Shown here: positions 10,116-25,400 of the stretch, piece by piece
Layout of the letters: every line of letters starts with the position of its first letter
How positions within the stretch are numbered: the first letter of the stretch is position 1
Assembly: GCA_964019165.1 (NCBI GenBank)
Contig: OZ025278.1
Coordinates: 12,182,962-12,246,961, forward strand
Source of the DNA: Mastigias papua
Taxonomy: Eukaryota > Cnidaria > Scyphozoa > Rhizostomeae > Mastigiidae
Direction: 5' to 3'
DNA: 64,000 nt
Position numbers and translations under genes: made by a program
The notes under the pieces: model-generated
What the model saw: only the letters and a program-made list of their open reading frames with translations
Database searches by the model: none
Told to the model about the DNA's origin: nothing

Positions 10116-13100
10116 TTTAGGCAAAATACCAAGGCTATAGCCTTACTTTTTGGCCAAGAATGGCTCATTGTCATCACTTTTCAATCTGCAATCAAAATCA
10201 ATCAATTTCAAATTTGGTCATTTTTGGGCAAAATACCAAGGCTATAGCCTTACTTTTTGGCCAAAAATGCCTCATTTTAATCACTGTTCAATCTGCAATC
10301 AAAATCAATCAATTTCAAATTTGGTCATGTTGAGGCAAAATACCAAGGCTATAGCCTTACTTTTTGGCCAAAAATGCCTCATTTTCATCACTTTTCAATC
10401 TGCAATCAAAATCAATCAATTTCAAATTTGGTCATTTTTAGGCAAAATACCAAGGCTATAGCCTTACTTTTTGGCCAAAAATGCCTCATTTTCATCACTT
10501 TTCAATCTGCAATCAAAATCAATCAATTTCAAATTTGGTCAATTTTAGGCAAAATACAAAGGCTATAGCCTTACTTTTTGGCCAAGAATGGCTCATTGTC
10601 ATCACTTTTCAATCTGCAATCAAAATCAATCAATTTCACATTTGGTCATTTTTAGGCAAAATACCAAGCCTATAGCCTTACTTTTTGGCCAAAAATGCCT
10701 CATTTTCATCACTGTTCAATCTGCAATCAAAATCAATCAATTTCAAATTTGGTCATTTTTAGGCAAAATACCAAGGCTATAGCCTTACTTTTTGGCCAAA
10801 AATGCCTCATTGTCATCACTTTTCAATCTGCAATCAAAATCAATCAATTTCAAATTTGGTCATTTGTAGGGAAAATACCGAGGCTATAGCCTTACTTTTT
10901 GGCCAAAAATGCCTCATTTTCATCACTTTTCAATCTGCAATCAAAATCAATCAATTTCAAATTTGGTCATTTTTAGGCAAAATACAAAGGCTATAGCCTT
11001 ACTTTTTGGCCAAAAATGCCTCATTTTCATCACTTTTCAATCTGCAATCAACCTCAATCAATTTCAAATTTGGTCATGTTGAGGCAAAATACCAAGGCTA
11101 TAGCCTTACTTTTTGGCCAAAAATGCCTCATTTTCATCACTTTTCAATCTGCAATCAAAATCAATCAATTTCAAATTTGGTCATTTTTAGGCAAAATACC
11201 AAGGCTATAGCCTTACTTTTTGGCCAAAAATGTCTCATTTTAATCACTGTTCAATCTGCAATCAAAATCAATCAATTTCAAATTTGGTCATGTTGAGGCA
11301 AAATACCAAGGCTATAGCCTTACTTTTTGGCCAAAAATGCCTCATTTTCATCACTTTTCAATCTGCAATCAAAATCAATCAATTTCAAATTTGGTCATTT
11401 TTAGGCAAAATACCAAGGCTATAGCCTTACTTTTTGGCCAAAAATGTCTCATTTTAATCACTGTTCAATCTGCAATCAAAATCAATCAATTTCAAATTTG
11501 GTCATGTTGAGGGAAAATACCAAGGCTATAGCCTTACTTTTTGGCCAAAAATGCCTCATTTTCATCACTTTTCAATCTGCAATCAAAATCAATCAATTTC
11601 AAATTTGGTCATTTATAGGCAAAATACCAAGGCTATAGCTTTACTTTTTGGCCAAAAATGCCTCATTTTCATCACTTTTCAATCTGCAATCAAAATCAAT
11701 CAATTTCAAATTTGGTCATGTTGAGGCAAAATACCAAGGCTATAGCCTTACTTTTTGGCCAAAAATGTCTCATTTTAATCACTGTTCAATCTGCAATCAA
11801 AATCAATCAATTTCAAATTTGGTCATTTTTAGGCAAAATACCAAGGCTATAGCCTTACTTTTTGGCCAAAAATGCCTCATTTTCATCACTTTTCAATCTG
11901 CAATCAAAATCAATCAATTTCAAATTTGGTCATTTTTAGGCAAAATACCAAGGCTATAGCCTTACTTTTTGGCCAAAAATGCCTCATTTTCATCACTTTT
12001 CAATCTGCAATCAAAATCAATCAATTTCAAATTTGGTCATTTTTAGGCAAAATACCAAGGCTATAGCCTTACTTTTTGGCCAAAAATGCCTCATTTTCAT
12101 CACTTTTCAATCTGCAATCAAAATCAATCAATTTCAAATTTGGTCATTTTTAGGCAAAATACCGAGGCTATAGCCTTACTTTTTGGCCAAAAATGCCTCA
12201 TTTTCATCACTTGTCAATCTGCAATCAAAATCAATCAATTTCAAATTTGGTCATTTTTAGGCAAAATACCAAGGCTATAGCCTTACTTTTTGGCCAGAAA
12301 TGCCTCATTTTAATCACTGTTCAATCTGCAATCAAAATCAATCAATTTCAAATTTGGTCATTTTTAGGCAAAATACCAAGGCTATAGCCTTACTTTTTGG
12401 CCAAAAATGCCTCATTTTCATCACTGTTCAATCTGCAATCAAAATCAATCAATTTCAAATTTGGTCATTTTTAGGCAAAATACCAAGGCTATAGCCTTAC
12501 TTTTTGGCCAAAAATGCCTCATTTTCATCACTTTTCAATCTGCAATCAAAATCAATCAATTTCAAATTTGGTCATTTATAGGCAAAATACCAAGGCTATA
12601 GCCTTACTTCTTGGCCAAAAATGCCTCATTTTAATCACTGTTCAATCTGCAATCAAAATCAATCAATTTCAAATTTGGTCATGTTGAGGCAAAATACCAA
12701 GGCTATAGCCTTACTTTTTGGCCAAAAATGCCTCATTTTCATCACTTTTCAATCTGCAATCAAAATCAATCAATTTCAAATTTGGTCATTTATGGGCAAA
12801 ATACCAAGGCTATAGCCGTACTTTTTGTCCAAAAATGCCTCATTTTCATCACTTTTCAATCTGCAATCAAAATCAATCAATTTCAAATTTGGTCATTTTT
12901 AGGCAAAATACCGAGGCTATAGCCTTACTTTTTGGCCAAAAATGCCTCATTTTCATCACTTTTCAATCTGCAATCAAAATCAATCAATTTCAAATTTGGT
13001 CATGTTGAGGCAAAATACCAAGGCTATAGCCTTACTTTTTGGCCAAAAATGCCTCATTTTAATCACTGTTCAATCTGCAATCAAAATCAATCAATTTCAA

Positions 13101-14109
13101 ATTTGGTCATGTTGAGGCAAAATACCAAGGCTATAGCCTTACTTTTTGGCCAAAAATGCCTCATTTTCATCACTTTTCAATCTGCAATCAAAATCAATCA
13201 ATTTCAAATTTGGTCATTTATAGGCAAAATACCAAGGCTATAGCCTTACTTCTTGGCCAAAAATGCCTCATTTTAATCACTGTTCAATCTGCAATCAAAA
13301 TCAATCAATTTCAAATTTGGTCATGTTGAGGCAAAATACCAAGGCTATAGCCTTACTTTTTGGCCAAAAATGCCTGATTTTCATCACTTTTCAATCTGCA
13401 ATCAAAATCAATCAATTTCAAATTTGGTCATTTATAGGCAAAATACCAAGGCTATAGCCGTACTTTTTGGCCAAAAATGCCTCATTTTCATCACTTTTCA
13501 ATCTGCAATCAAAATCAATCAATTTCAAATTTGGTCATGTTTAGGCAAAATACCAAGGCTATAGCCTTACGTTGTGGCCAAAAATGCCTCATTTTCATCA
13601 CTTGTCAATCTGCAATCAAAATCAATCAATTTCAAATTTGGTCATTTTTAGGCAAAATCCCAAGTTTATAGCCTTACTTTTTGGCCAAAAATGCCTCATT
13701 TTCATCACTTGTCAATCTGCAATCAAAATCAATCAATTTCAAATTTGGTCATTTTTAGGCAAAATACCAAGGCTATAGCCTTACTTTTTGGCCAAAAATG
13801 CCTCATTTTCATCACTTTTCAATCTGCAATCAAAATCAATCAATTTCAAATTTGGTCATTTTTAGGCAAAATCCCAAGGCTATAGCCTTACTTTTTGGCC
13901 AAAAATGCCTCATTTTCATCACTTTTCAATCTGCAATCAAAATCAATCAATTTCAAATTTGGTCATGTTGAGGCAAAATACCAAGGCTATAGCCTTACTT
14001 TTTGGCCAAAAATGGCTCATTTTCATCACTTTTCAATCTGCAATCAAAATCAATCAATTTCAAATTTGGTCATTTTTAGGCAAAATACCAAGGCTATAGC
14101 CTTACTTTT

Positions 14110-16460
14110 TGGCCAAAAATGCCTCATTTTCATCACTTTTCAATCTGCAATCAAAATCAATCAATTTCAAATTTGGTCATTTTTAGGCAAAATACAAAGG
14201 CTATAGCCTTACTTTTTGGCCAAGAATGGCTCATTGTCATCACTTTTCAATCTGCAATCAAAATCAATCAATTTCAAATTTGGTCATTTTTAGGCAAAAT
14301 ACCAAGGCTATAGCCTTACTTTTTGGCCAAAAATGCCTCATTTTCATCACTTTTCAATCTGCAATCAAAATCAATCAATTTCAAATTTGGTCATGTTGAG
14401 GCAAAATACCAAGGCTATAGCCTTACTTTTTGGCCAAAAATGTCTCATTTTAATCACTGTTCAATCTGCAATCAAAATCAATCAATTTCAAATTTGGTCA
14501 TGTTGAGGCAAAATACCAAGGCTATAGCCTTACTTCTTGGCCAAAAATGCCTCATTTTCATCACTTTTCAATCTGCAATCAAAATCAATCAATTTCAAAT
14601 TTGGTCATTTTTAGGCAAAATACAAAGGCTATAGCCTTACTTTTTGGCCAAGAATGGCTCATTGTCATCACTTTTCAATCTGCAATCAAAATCAATCAAT
14701 TTCAAATTTGGTCATTTTTAGGCAAAATACCAAGGCTATAGCCTTACTTTTTGGCCAAAAATGCCTCATTTTCATCACTTTTCAATCTGCAATCAAAATC
14801 AATCAATTTCAAATTTGGTCATGTTGAGGCAAAATACCAAGGCTATAGCCTTACTTTTTGGCCAAAAATGTCTCATTTTAATCACTGTTCAATCTGCAAT
14901 CAAAATCAATCAATTTCAAATTTGGTCATGTTGAGGCAAAATACCAAGGCTATAGCCTTACTTTTTGGCCAAAAATGCCTCATTTTCATCACTTTTCAAT
15001 CTGCAATCAAAATCAATCAATTTCAAATTTGGTCATGTTGAGGCAAAATACCAAGGCTATAGCCTTACTTTTTGGCCAAAAATGCCTCATTGTCATCACT
15101 TTTCAATCTGCAATCAAAATCAATCAATTTCAAATTTGGTCATGTTTAGGCAAAATACCAAGGCTATAGCCTTACTTTTTGGCCAAAAATGCCTCATTTT
15201 AATCACTGTTCAATCTGCAATCAAAATCAATCAATTTCAAATTTGGTCATGTTGAGGCAAAATACCAAGGCTATAGCCTTACTTTTTGGCCAAAAATGCC
15301 TCAGTTTCATCACTTTTCAATCTGCAATCAAAATCAATCAATTTCAAATTTGGTCATTTTTAGGCAAAATACCAAGGCTATAGCCTTACTTTTTGGCCAA
15401 AAATGCCTCATTTTCATCACTTTTCAATCTGCAATCAAAATCAATCAATTTCAAATTTGGTCATTTTTAGGCAAAATACAAAGGCTATAGCCTTACTTTT
15501 TGGCCAAGAATGGCTCATTGTCATCACTTTTCAATCTGCAATCAAAATCAATCAATTTCCAATTTGGTCATTTGTAGGCAAAATACCAAGGCTATAGCCT
15601 TACGTTTTGGCCAAAAATGCCTCATTTTCATCACTGTTCAATCTGCAATCAAAATCAATCAATTTCAAATTTGGTCATGTTTAGGCAAAATACCAAGGCT
15701 ATAGCCTTACTTTTTGGCCAAAAATGCCTCATTTTCATCACTTTTCAATCTGCAATCAAAATCAATCAATTTCAAATTTGGTCATTTGTAGGCAAAATAC
15801 CAAGGCTATAGCCTTACTTTTTGGCCAAAAATGCCTCATTTTCATCACTTTTAAATCTGCAATCAAAATCAATCAATTTCAAATTTGGTCATTTTTAGGC
15901 AAAATACCAAGGCTATAGCCTTACTTTTTGGCCAAAAATGCCTCATTTTCATCACTTTTCAATCTGCAATCAAAATCAATCAATTTCAAATTTGGTCATT
16001 TTTAGGCAAAATACAAAGGCTATAGCCTTACTTTTTGGCCAAGAATGGCTCATTGTCATCACTTTTCAATCTGCAATCAAAATCAATCAATTTCCAATTT
16101 GGTCATTTTTAGGCAAAATACCAAGGCTATAGCCTTACGTTTTGGCCAAAAATGCCTCATTTTCATCACTGTTCAATCTGCAATCAAAATCAATCAATTT
16201 CAAATTTGGTCATTTTTAGGCAAAATACCAAGGCTATAGCCGTACTTTTTGGCCAAAAATGCCTCATTTTCATCACTTTTCAATCTGCAATCAAAATCAA
16301 TCAATTTCAAATTTGGTCATTTGTAGGCAAAATACCAAGGCTATAGCCTTACTTCTTGGCCAAAAATGCCTCATTTTCATCACTTTTCAATCTGCAATCA
16401 AAATCAATCAATTTCAAATTTGGTCATTTATAGGCAAAATACCAAGGCTATAGCCTTACG
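14110..16460 (+). repeat. Satellite sub-blocks with 4- and 5-monomer periods
   Basis: Monomer runs starting near 14119 and 14323 recur 428 bp later (4 x 107). Runs starting near 15403, 15510, 15617 and 15724 recur 535 bp later (5 x 107), with shared variants such as CAATTTCCAATTT and TTACGTTTTGGCC. Confidence 0.75.
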
Positions 16461-17209
16461 TTTTGGCCAAAAATGCCTCATTTTCATCACTTTTCAATCT
16501 GCAATCAAAATCAATCAATTTCAAATTTGGTCATGTTGAGGTAAAATACCAAGGCTATAGCCTTACTTTTTGGCCAAAATGCCTCAGTTTCATCACTTTT
16601 CAATCTGCAATCAAAATCAATCAATTTCAAATTTGGTCATGTTTACGCAAAATACCAAGACTATACCCTTACTTTTTGGCCAAAAATGCCTCAGTTTCAT
16701 CACTTTTCAATCTGCAATCAAAATCAATCAATTTCAAATTTGGTCATTTTTAGGCAAAATACCAAGGCTATAGCCTTACTTTTTGGCCAAAAATGCCTCA
16801 TTTTCATCACTTTTCAATCTGCAATCAAAGTCAATCAATTTCAAATTTGGTCATGTTGAGGCAAAATACCAAGGCTATAGCCTTACTTTTTGGCCAAAAA
16901 TGGCTCATTTTCATCACTTTTCAATCTGTAATCAAAATCAATCAATTTCAAATTTGGTCATGTTGAGGCAAAATACCAAGGCTATAGCCTTACTTTTTGG
17001 CCAAAAATGCCTCATTTTCATCACTTTTCAATCTGCAATCAAAATCAATCAATTTCAAATTTGGTCATTTTTAGGCAAAATACCAAGGCTATAGCCTTGC
17101 TTTTTGGCCAAAAATGCCTCATTTTCATCACTTTTCAATCTGCAATCAAAATCAATCAATTTCAAATTTGGTCATTTTTAGGCAAAATGCAAAGGCTATA
17201 GCCTTACTT

Positions 17210-20200
17210 TTTGGCCAAGAATGGCTCATTTTCATCACTTTTCAATCTGCAATCAAAATCAATCAATTTCAAATTTGGTCATTTTTAGGCAAAATACAAA
17301 GGCTATAGCCTTACTTTTTGGCCAAGAATGGCTCATTGTCATCACTTTTCAATCTGCAATCAAAATCAATCAATTTCAAATTTGGTCATTTTTAGGCAAA
17401 ATACCAAGGCTATAGCCTTACTTTTTGGCCAAGAATGGCTCATTTTCATCACTTTTCAATCTGCAATCAAAATCAATCAATTTCAAATTTGGTCATTTTT
17501 AGGCAGAATACCAAGGCTATAGCCTTACTTTTTGGCCAAAAATGCCTCATTTTAATCACTGTTCAATCTGCAATCAAAATCAATCAATTTCAAATTTGGT
17601 CATGTTGAGGCAAAATACCAAGGCTATAGCCTTACTTTTTGGCCAAAAATGGCTCATTTTCATCACTTTTCAATCTGCAATCAAACTCAATCAATTTCAA
17701 ATGTGGTCATTTATAGGCAAAATACCAAGGCTATAGCCTTACTTCTTGGCGAAAATGCCTCATTTTAATCACTGTTCAATCTGCAATCAAAATCAATCAA
17801 TTTCAAATTTGGTCATGTTGAGGCAAAATACCAAGGCTATAGCCTTACTTTTTGGCCAAAATGCCTCAGTTTCATCACTTTTCAATCTGCAATCAAAATC
17901 AATCAATTTCAAATTTGGTCATTTTTAGGCAAAATACCAAGGCTATAGCCTTACTTTTTGGCCAATAATGCCTCATTTTCATCACTTTTCAATCTGCAAT
18001 CAAAATCAATCAATTTCAAATTTGGTTATTTTTAGGCAAAATACAAAGGCTATAGCCTTACTTTTTGGCCAAGAATGGCTCATTGTCATCACTTTTCAAT
18101 CTGCAATCAAAATCAATCAATTTCAAATTTGGTCATGTTGAGGCAAAATACCAAGGCTATAGCCTTACTTTTTGGCCAAAATGCCTCAGTTTCATCACTT
18201 TTCAATCTGCAATCAAAATCAATCAATTTCAAATTTGGTCATTTTTAGGCAAAATACCAAGGCTATAGCCTTACTTTTTGGCCAATAATGCCTCATTTTC
18301 ATCACTTTTCAATCTGCAATCAAAATCAATCAATTTCAAATTTGGTTATTTTTAGGCAAAATACAAAGGCTATAGCCTTACTTTTTGGCCAAGAATGGCT
18401 CATTGTCATCACTTTTCAATCTGCAATCAAAATCAATCAATTTCAAATTTGGTCATTTGTAGGCAAAATACCAAGGCTATAGCCTTACTTTGTGGCCAAA
18501 AATGCCTCATTTTCATCACTGTTCAATCTGCAATCAAAATCAATCAATTTCAAATTTGGTCATTTTTAGGCAAAATACCAAGGCTATAGCCTTACTTTTT
18601 GGCCAAAAATGCCTCATTTTCATCACTTTTCAATCTGCAATCAAACTCAATCAATTTCAAATTTGGTCATTTTTAGGCAAAATACCAAGGCTATAGCCTT
18701 ACTTCTTGGCCAAAAATGCCTCATTTTCATCACTTTTCAATCTGCAATCAAAATCAATCAATTTCAAATTTGGTCATTTTTAGGCAAAATACCAAGGCTA
18801 TAGCCTTACGTTTTGGCCAAAAATGCCTCATTTTCATCACTTTTCAATCTGCAATCAAAATCAATCAATTTCAAATTTGGTCATTTTTAGGCAAAATACC
18901 AAGGCTATAGCCTTACTTTTTGGCCAAAAATGCCTCATTTTCATCACTTTTCAATCTGCAATCAAAATCAATCAATTTCAAATTTGGTCATTTTTAGGCA
19001 AAATACAAAGGCTATAGCCTTACTTTTTGGCCAAGAATGGCTCATTGTCATCACTTTTCAATCTGCAATCAAAATCAATCAATTTCAAATTTGGTCATTT
19101 TTAGGCAAAATACCAAGGCTATAGCCTTACTTTTTGGCCAAGAATGGCTCATTTTCATCACTTTTCAATCTGCAATCAAAATCAATCAATTTCAAATTTG
19201 GTCATTTTTAGGCAGAATACCAAGGCTATAGCCTTACTTTTTGGCCAAAAATGCCTCATTTTAATCACTGTTCAATCTGCAATCAAAATCAATCAATTTC
19301 AAATTTGGTCATGTTGAGGCAAAATACCAAGGCTATAGCCTTACTTTTTGGCCAAAAATGCCTCATTTTAATCACTGTTCAATCTGCAATCAAAATCAAT
19401 CAATTTCAAATTTGGTCATGTTGAGGCAAAATACCAAGGCTATAGCCTTACTTTTTGGCCAAAAATGGCTCATTTTCATCACTTTTCAATCTGCAATCAA
19501 ACTCAATCAATTTCAAATGTGGTCATTTATAGGCAAAATACCAAGGCTATAGCCTTACTTCTTGGCGAAAATGCCTCATTTTAATCACTGTTCAATCTGC
19601 AATCAAAATCAATCAATTTCAAATTTGGTCATGTTGAGGCAAAATACCAAGGCTATAGCCTTACTTTTTGGCCAAAATGCCTCAGTTTCATCACTTTTCA
19701 ATCTGCAATCAAAATCAATCAATTTCAAATTTGGTCATTTTTAGGCAAAATACCAAGGCTATAGCCTTACTTTTTGGCCAATAATGCCTCATTTTCATCA
19801 CTTTTCAATCTGCAATCAAAATCAATCAATTTCAAATTTGGTTATTTTTAGGCAAAATACAAAGGCTATAGCCTTACTTTTTGGCCAAGAATGGCTCATT
19901 GTCATCACTTTTCAATCTGCAATCAAAATCAATCAATTTCAAATTTGGTCATTTGTAGGCAAAATACCAAGGCTATAGCCTTACTTTGTGGCCAAAAATG
20001 CCTCATTTTCATCACTGTTCAATCTGCAATCAAAATCAATCAATGTCAAATTTGGTCATTTTTAGGCAAAATACCAAGGCTATAGCCTTACTTTTTGGCC
20101 AAAAATGCCTCATTTTCATCACTTTTCAATCTGCAATCAAACTCAATCAATTTCAAATTTGGTCATTTTTAGGCAAAATACCAAGGCTATAGCCTTACTT

Positions 20201-21700
20201 CTTGGCCAAAAATGCCTCATTTTCATCACTTTTCACTCTGCAATCAAAATCAATCAATTTCAAATTTGGTCATTTATAGGCAAAATACCAAGGCTATAGC
20301 CTTACTTCTTGGCCAAAAATGCCTCATTTTCATCACTTTTCAATCTGCAATCAAAATCAATCAATTTCAAATTTGGTCATTTTTAGGCAAAATACCGAGG
20401 CTATAGCCTTACTTTTTGGCCAAAAATGCCTCATTTTCATCACTTTTCAATCTGCAATCAAACTCAATCAATTTCAAATTTGGTCATTTTTAGGCAAAAT
20501 ACCAAGGCTATAGCCTTACTTTTTGGCCAAAAATGCCTCAATTTCATCACTTTTCAATCTGCAATCAAAATCAATCAATTTCAAATGTGGTCATTTATAG
20601 GCAAAATACCAAGGCTATAGCCTTACTTCTTGGCCAAAAATGCCTCATTTTCATCACTTTTCAATCTGCAATCAAAATCAATCAATTTCAAATTTGGTCA
20701 TTTTTAGGCAAAATACCGAGGCTATAGCCTTACTTTTTGGCCAAAAATGCCTCATTTTCATCAATTTTCAATCTGCAATCAAACTCAATCAATTTCAAAT
20801 TTGGTCATTTTTAGGCAAAATACCAAGGCTATAGCCTTACTTTTTGGCCAAAAATGCCTCAATTTCATCACTTTTCAATCTGCAATCAAAATCAATCAAT
20901 TTCAAATTTGGTCATTTGTAGGCAAAATACAAAGGCTATAGCCTTACTTTTTGGCCAAGAATGGCTCATTGTCATCACTTTTCAATCTGCAATCAAAATC
21001 AATCAATTTCAAATTTGGTCATTTTTAGGCAAAATACCAAGGCTATAGCCTTACTTTTTGGCCAAAAATGGGTCATTTTCATCACTTTTCACTCTGCAAT
21101 CAAAATCAATCAATTTCAAATTTGGTCATTTATAGGCAAAATACCAAGGCTATAGCCTTACTTCTTGGCCAAAAATGCCTCATTTTCATCACTTTTCAAT
21201 CTGCAATCAAACTCAATCAATTTCAAATTTGGTCATTTTTAGGCAAAATACCAAGGCTATAGCCTTACTTTTTGGCCAAAAATGCCTCAATTTCATCACT
21301 TTTCAATCTGCAATCAAAATCAATCAATTTCAAATGTGGTCATTTATAGGCAAAATACCAAGGCTATAGCCTTACTTCTTGGCCAAAAATGCCTCATTTT
21401 CATCACTTTTCAATCTGCAATCAAAATCAATCAATTTCAAATTTGGTCATTTTTAGGCAAAATACCGAGGCTATAGCCTTACTTTTTGGCCAAAAATGCC
21501 TCATTTTCATCACTTTTCAATCTGCAATCAAACTCAATCAATTTCAAATTTGGTCATTTTTAGGCAAAATACCAAGGCTATAGCCTTACTTTTTGGCCAA
21601 AAATGCCTCAATTTCATCACTTTTCAATCTGCAATCAAAATCAATCAATTTCAAATTTGGTCATTTTTAGGCAAAATACAAAGGCTATAGCCTTACTTTT
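17210..21700 (+). repeat. Satellite sub-blocks with about 16-17-, 14- and 7-monomer periods
   Basis: The run near 17328-17930 recurs about 1709-1816 bp later (19037-19744), including the rare 1-bp-shorter TTGGCGAAAATGCC monomer (17749 and 19565). Monomers at 18288-18696 recur 1496 bp later. From 20426 on, a 749-bp (7-monomer) unit repeats, carrying CTCAATTTCATC and CAAATGTGGTCAT variants. Confidence 0.75.
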
Positions 21701-22439
21701 TGGCCAAGAATGGCTCATTGTCATCACTTTTCAATCTGCAATCAAAATCAATCAATTTCAAATTTGGTCATTTTTAGGCAAAATACCAAGGCTATAGCCT
21801 TACTTTTTGGCCAAAAATGCCTCATTTTCATCACTTTTCAATCTGCAATCAAAATCAATCAATTTCAAATTTGGTCATTTTTAGGCAAAATACCAAGGCT
21901 ATAGCCTTACTTTTTGGCCAAGAATGGCTCATTGTCATCACTTTTCAATCTGCAATCAAAATCAATCAATTTAAAATTTGGTCATTTTTAGGCAAAATAC
22001 CAAGGCTATAGCCTTACTTTTTGGCCAAAAATGCCTCATTTTCATCACTTTTCAATCTGCAATCAAACTCAATCAATTTCAAATTTGGTCATGTTGAGGC
22101 AAAATACCAAGGCTATAGCCTTACTTTTTGGCCAAAAATGCCTCATTTTCATCACTTTTCAATCTGCAATCAAAATCAATCAATTTCAAATTTGGTCATG
22201 TTGAGGCAAAATACCAAGGCTATAGCCTTACTTTTTGGCCAAAAATGCCTCAGTTTCATCACTTTTCAATCTGCAATCAAAATCAATCAATTTCAAATTT
22301 GGTCATTTTTAGGCAAAATACCAAGGCTATAGCCTTACTTTTTGGCCAAAAATGCCTCATTTTCATCACTTTTCAATCTGCAATCAAAATCAATCAATGT
22401 CAAATTTGGTCATTTTTAGGCAAAATACCAAGGCTATAG

Positions 22440-25400
22440 CCTTACTTTTTGGCCAAAAATGCCTCATTTTAATCACTGTTCAATCTGCAATCAAAATCAA
22501 TCAATTTCAAATTTGGTCATGTTGAGGCAAAATACCAAGGCTATAGCCTTACTTTTTGGCGAATAATGGCTCATTGTCATCACTTTTCAATCTGCAATCA
22601 AAATCAATCAATTTCAAATTTGGTCATTTTTAGGCAAAATACCAAGGCTATAGCCTTACTTTTTGGCCAAAAATGCCTCATTTTAATCACTGTTCAATCT
22701 GCAATCAAAATCAATCAATTTCAAATTTGGTCATGTTGAGGCAAAATACCAAGGCTATAGCCTTACTTTTTGGCCAAAAATGCCTCATTTTAATCACTGT
22801 TCAATCTGCAATCAAAATCAATCAATTTCAAATTTGGTCATGTTGAGGCGAAATACCAAGGCTATAGCCTTACTTTTTGGCCAAAAATGGCTCATTTTCA
22901 TCACTTTTCAATCTGCAATCAAACTCAATCAATTTCAAATTTGGTCATTTTTAGGGAAAATACCAAGGCTATAGCCGTACTTTTTGGCCAAAAATGCCTC
23001 ATTTTAATCACTGTTCAATCTGCAATCAAAATCAATCAATTTCAAATTTGGTCATGTTGAGGCAAAATACCAAGGCTATAGCCTTACTTTTTGGCCAGAA
23101 CTGCCTCAGTTTCATCACTTTTCAATCTGCAATCAAAATCAATCAATTTCAAATTTGGTCATTTTTAGGCAAAATACCAAGGCTATAGCCTTACTTTTTG
23201 GCCAAAAATGCCTCATTTTCATCACTTTTCAATCTGCAATCAAAATCAATCAATTTCAAATTTGGTCATTTTTAGGCAAAATACCAAGGCTATAGCCTTA
23301 CTTTTTGGCCAAAAATGCCTCAGTTTCATCACTTTTCAATCTGCAATCAAAATCAATCAATTTCAAATTTGGTCATTTTTAGGCAAAATGCAAAGGCTAT
23401 AGCCTTACTTTTTGGCCAAGAATGGCTCATTGTCATCACTTTTCAATCTGTAATCAAAATCAATCAATTTCAAATTTGGTCATTTTTAGGCAAAATACCG
23501 AGGCTATAGCCTTACTTTTTGGCCAAGAATGCCTCATTTTCATCACTTTTCAATCTGCAATCAAAATCAATCAAATTCAAATTTGGTCATGTTTAGGCAA
23601 AATACCAAGGCTATAGCCTTACTTTTTGGCCAAAAATGCCTCATTTTAATCACTGTTCAATCTGCAATCAAAATCAATCAATTTCAAATTTGGTCATGTT
23701 GAGGCAAAATACCAAGGCTATAGCCTTACTTTTTGGCCAAAAATGCCTCATTTTAATCACTGTTCAATCTGCAATCAAAATCAATCAATTTCAAATTTGG
23801 TCATGTTGAGGCAAAATACCAAGGCTATAGCCTTACTTTTTGGCCAAAAATGCCTCATTTTCATCACTTTTCAATCTGCAATCAAAATCAATCAATTTCA
23901 AATTTGGTCATTTTTAGGGAAAATACCAAGGCTATAGCCGTACTTTTTGGCCAAAAATGCCTCATTTTAATCACTGTTCAATCTGCAATCAAAATCAATC
24001 AATTTCAAATTTGGTCATGTTGAGGCAAAATACCAAGGCTATAGCCTTACTTTTTGGCCAAAACTGCCTCAGTTTCATCACTTTTCAATCTGCAATCAAA
24101 ATCAATCAATTTCAAATTTGGTCATTTTTAGGCAAAATACCAAGGCTATAGCCTTACTTTTTGGCCAAAAATGCCTCATTTTAATCACTGTTCAATCTGC
24201 AATCAAAATCAATCAATTTCAAATTTGGTCATGTTGAGGCAAAATACCAAGGCTATAGCCTTACTTTTTGGCGAATAATGGCTCATTGTCATCACTTTTC
24301 AATCTGCAATCAAAATCAATCAATTTCAAATTTGGTCATGTTTAGGCAAAATACCAAGGCTATAGCCTTACTTTTTGGCCAAAAATGCCTCATTTTAATC
24401 ACTGTTCAATCTGCAATCAAAATCAATCAATTTCAAATTTGGTCATGTTGAGGCAAAATACCAAGGCTATAGCCTTACTTTTTGGCCAAAAATGCCTCAT
24501 TTTAATCACTGTTCAATCTGCAATCAAAATCAATCAATTTCAAATTTGGTCATGTTGAGGCGAAATACCAAGGCTATAGCCTTACTTTTTGGCCAAAAAT
24601 GGCTCATTTTCATCACTTTTCAATCTGCAATCAAACTCAATCAATTTCAAATTTGGTCATTTTTAGGGAAAATACCAAGGCTATAGCCGTACTTTTTGGC
24701 CAAAAATGCCTCATTTTAATCACTGTTCAATCTGCAATCAAAATCAATCAATTTCAAATTTGGTCATGTTGAGGCAAAATACCAAGGCTATAGCCTTACT
24801 TTTTGGCCAGAACTGCCTCAGTTTCATCACTTTTCAATCTGCAATCAAAATCAATCAATTTCAAATTTGGTCATTTTTAGGCAAAATACCAAGGCTATAG
24901 CCTTACTTTTTGGCCAAAAATGCCTCATTTTCATCACTTTTCAATCTGCAATCAAAATCAATCAATTTCAAATTTGGTCATTTTTAGGCAAAATACCAAG
25001 GCTATAGCCTTACTTTTTGGCCAAAAATGCCTCAGTTTCATCACTTTTCAATCTGCAATCAAAATCAATCAATTTCAAATTTGGTCATTTTTAGGCAAAA
25101 TGCAAAGGCTATAGCCTTACTTTTTGGCCAAGAATGGCTCATTGTCATCACTTTTCAATCTGTAATCAAAATCAATCAATTTCAAATTTGGTCATTTTTA
25201 GGCAAAATACCGAGGCTATAGCCTTACTTTTTGGCCAAGAATGCCTCATTTTCATCACTTTTCAATCTGCAATCAAAATCAATCAAATTCAAATTTGGTC
25301 ATGTTTAGGCAAAATACCAAGGCTATAGCCTTACTTTTTGGCCAAAAATGCCTCATTTTAATCACTGTTCAATCTGCAATCAAAATCAATCAATTTCAAA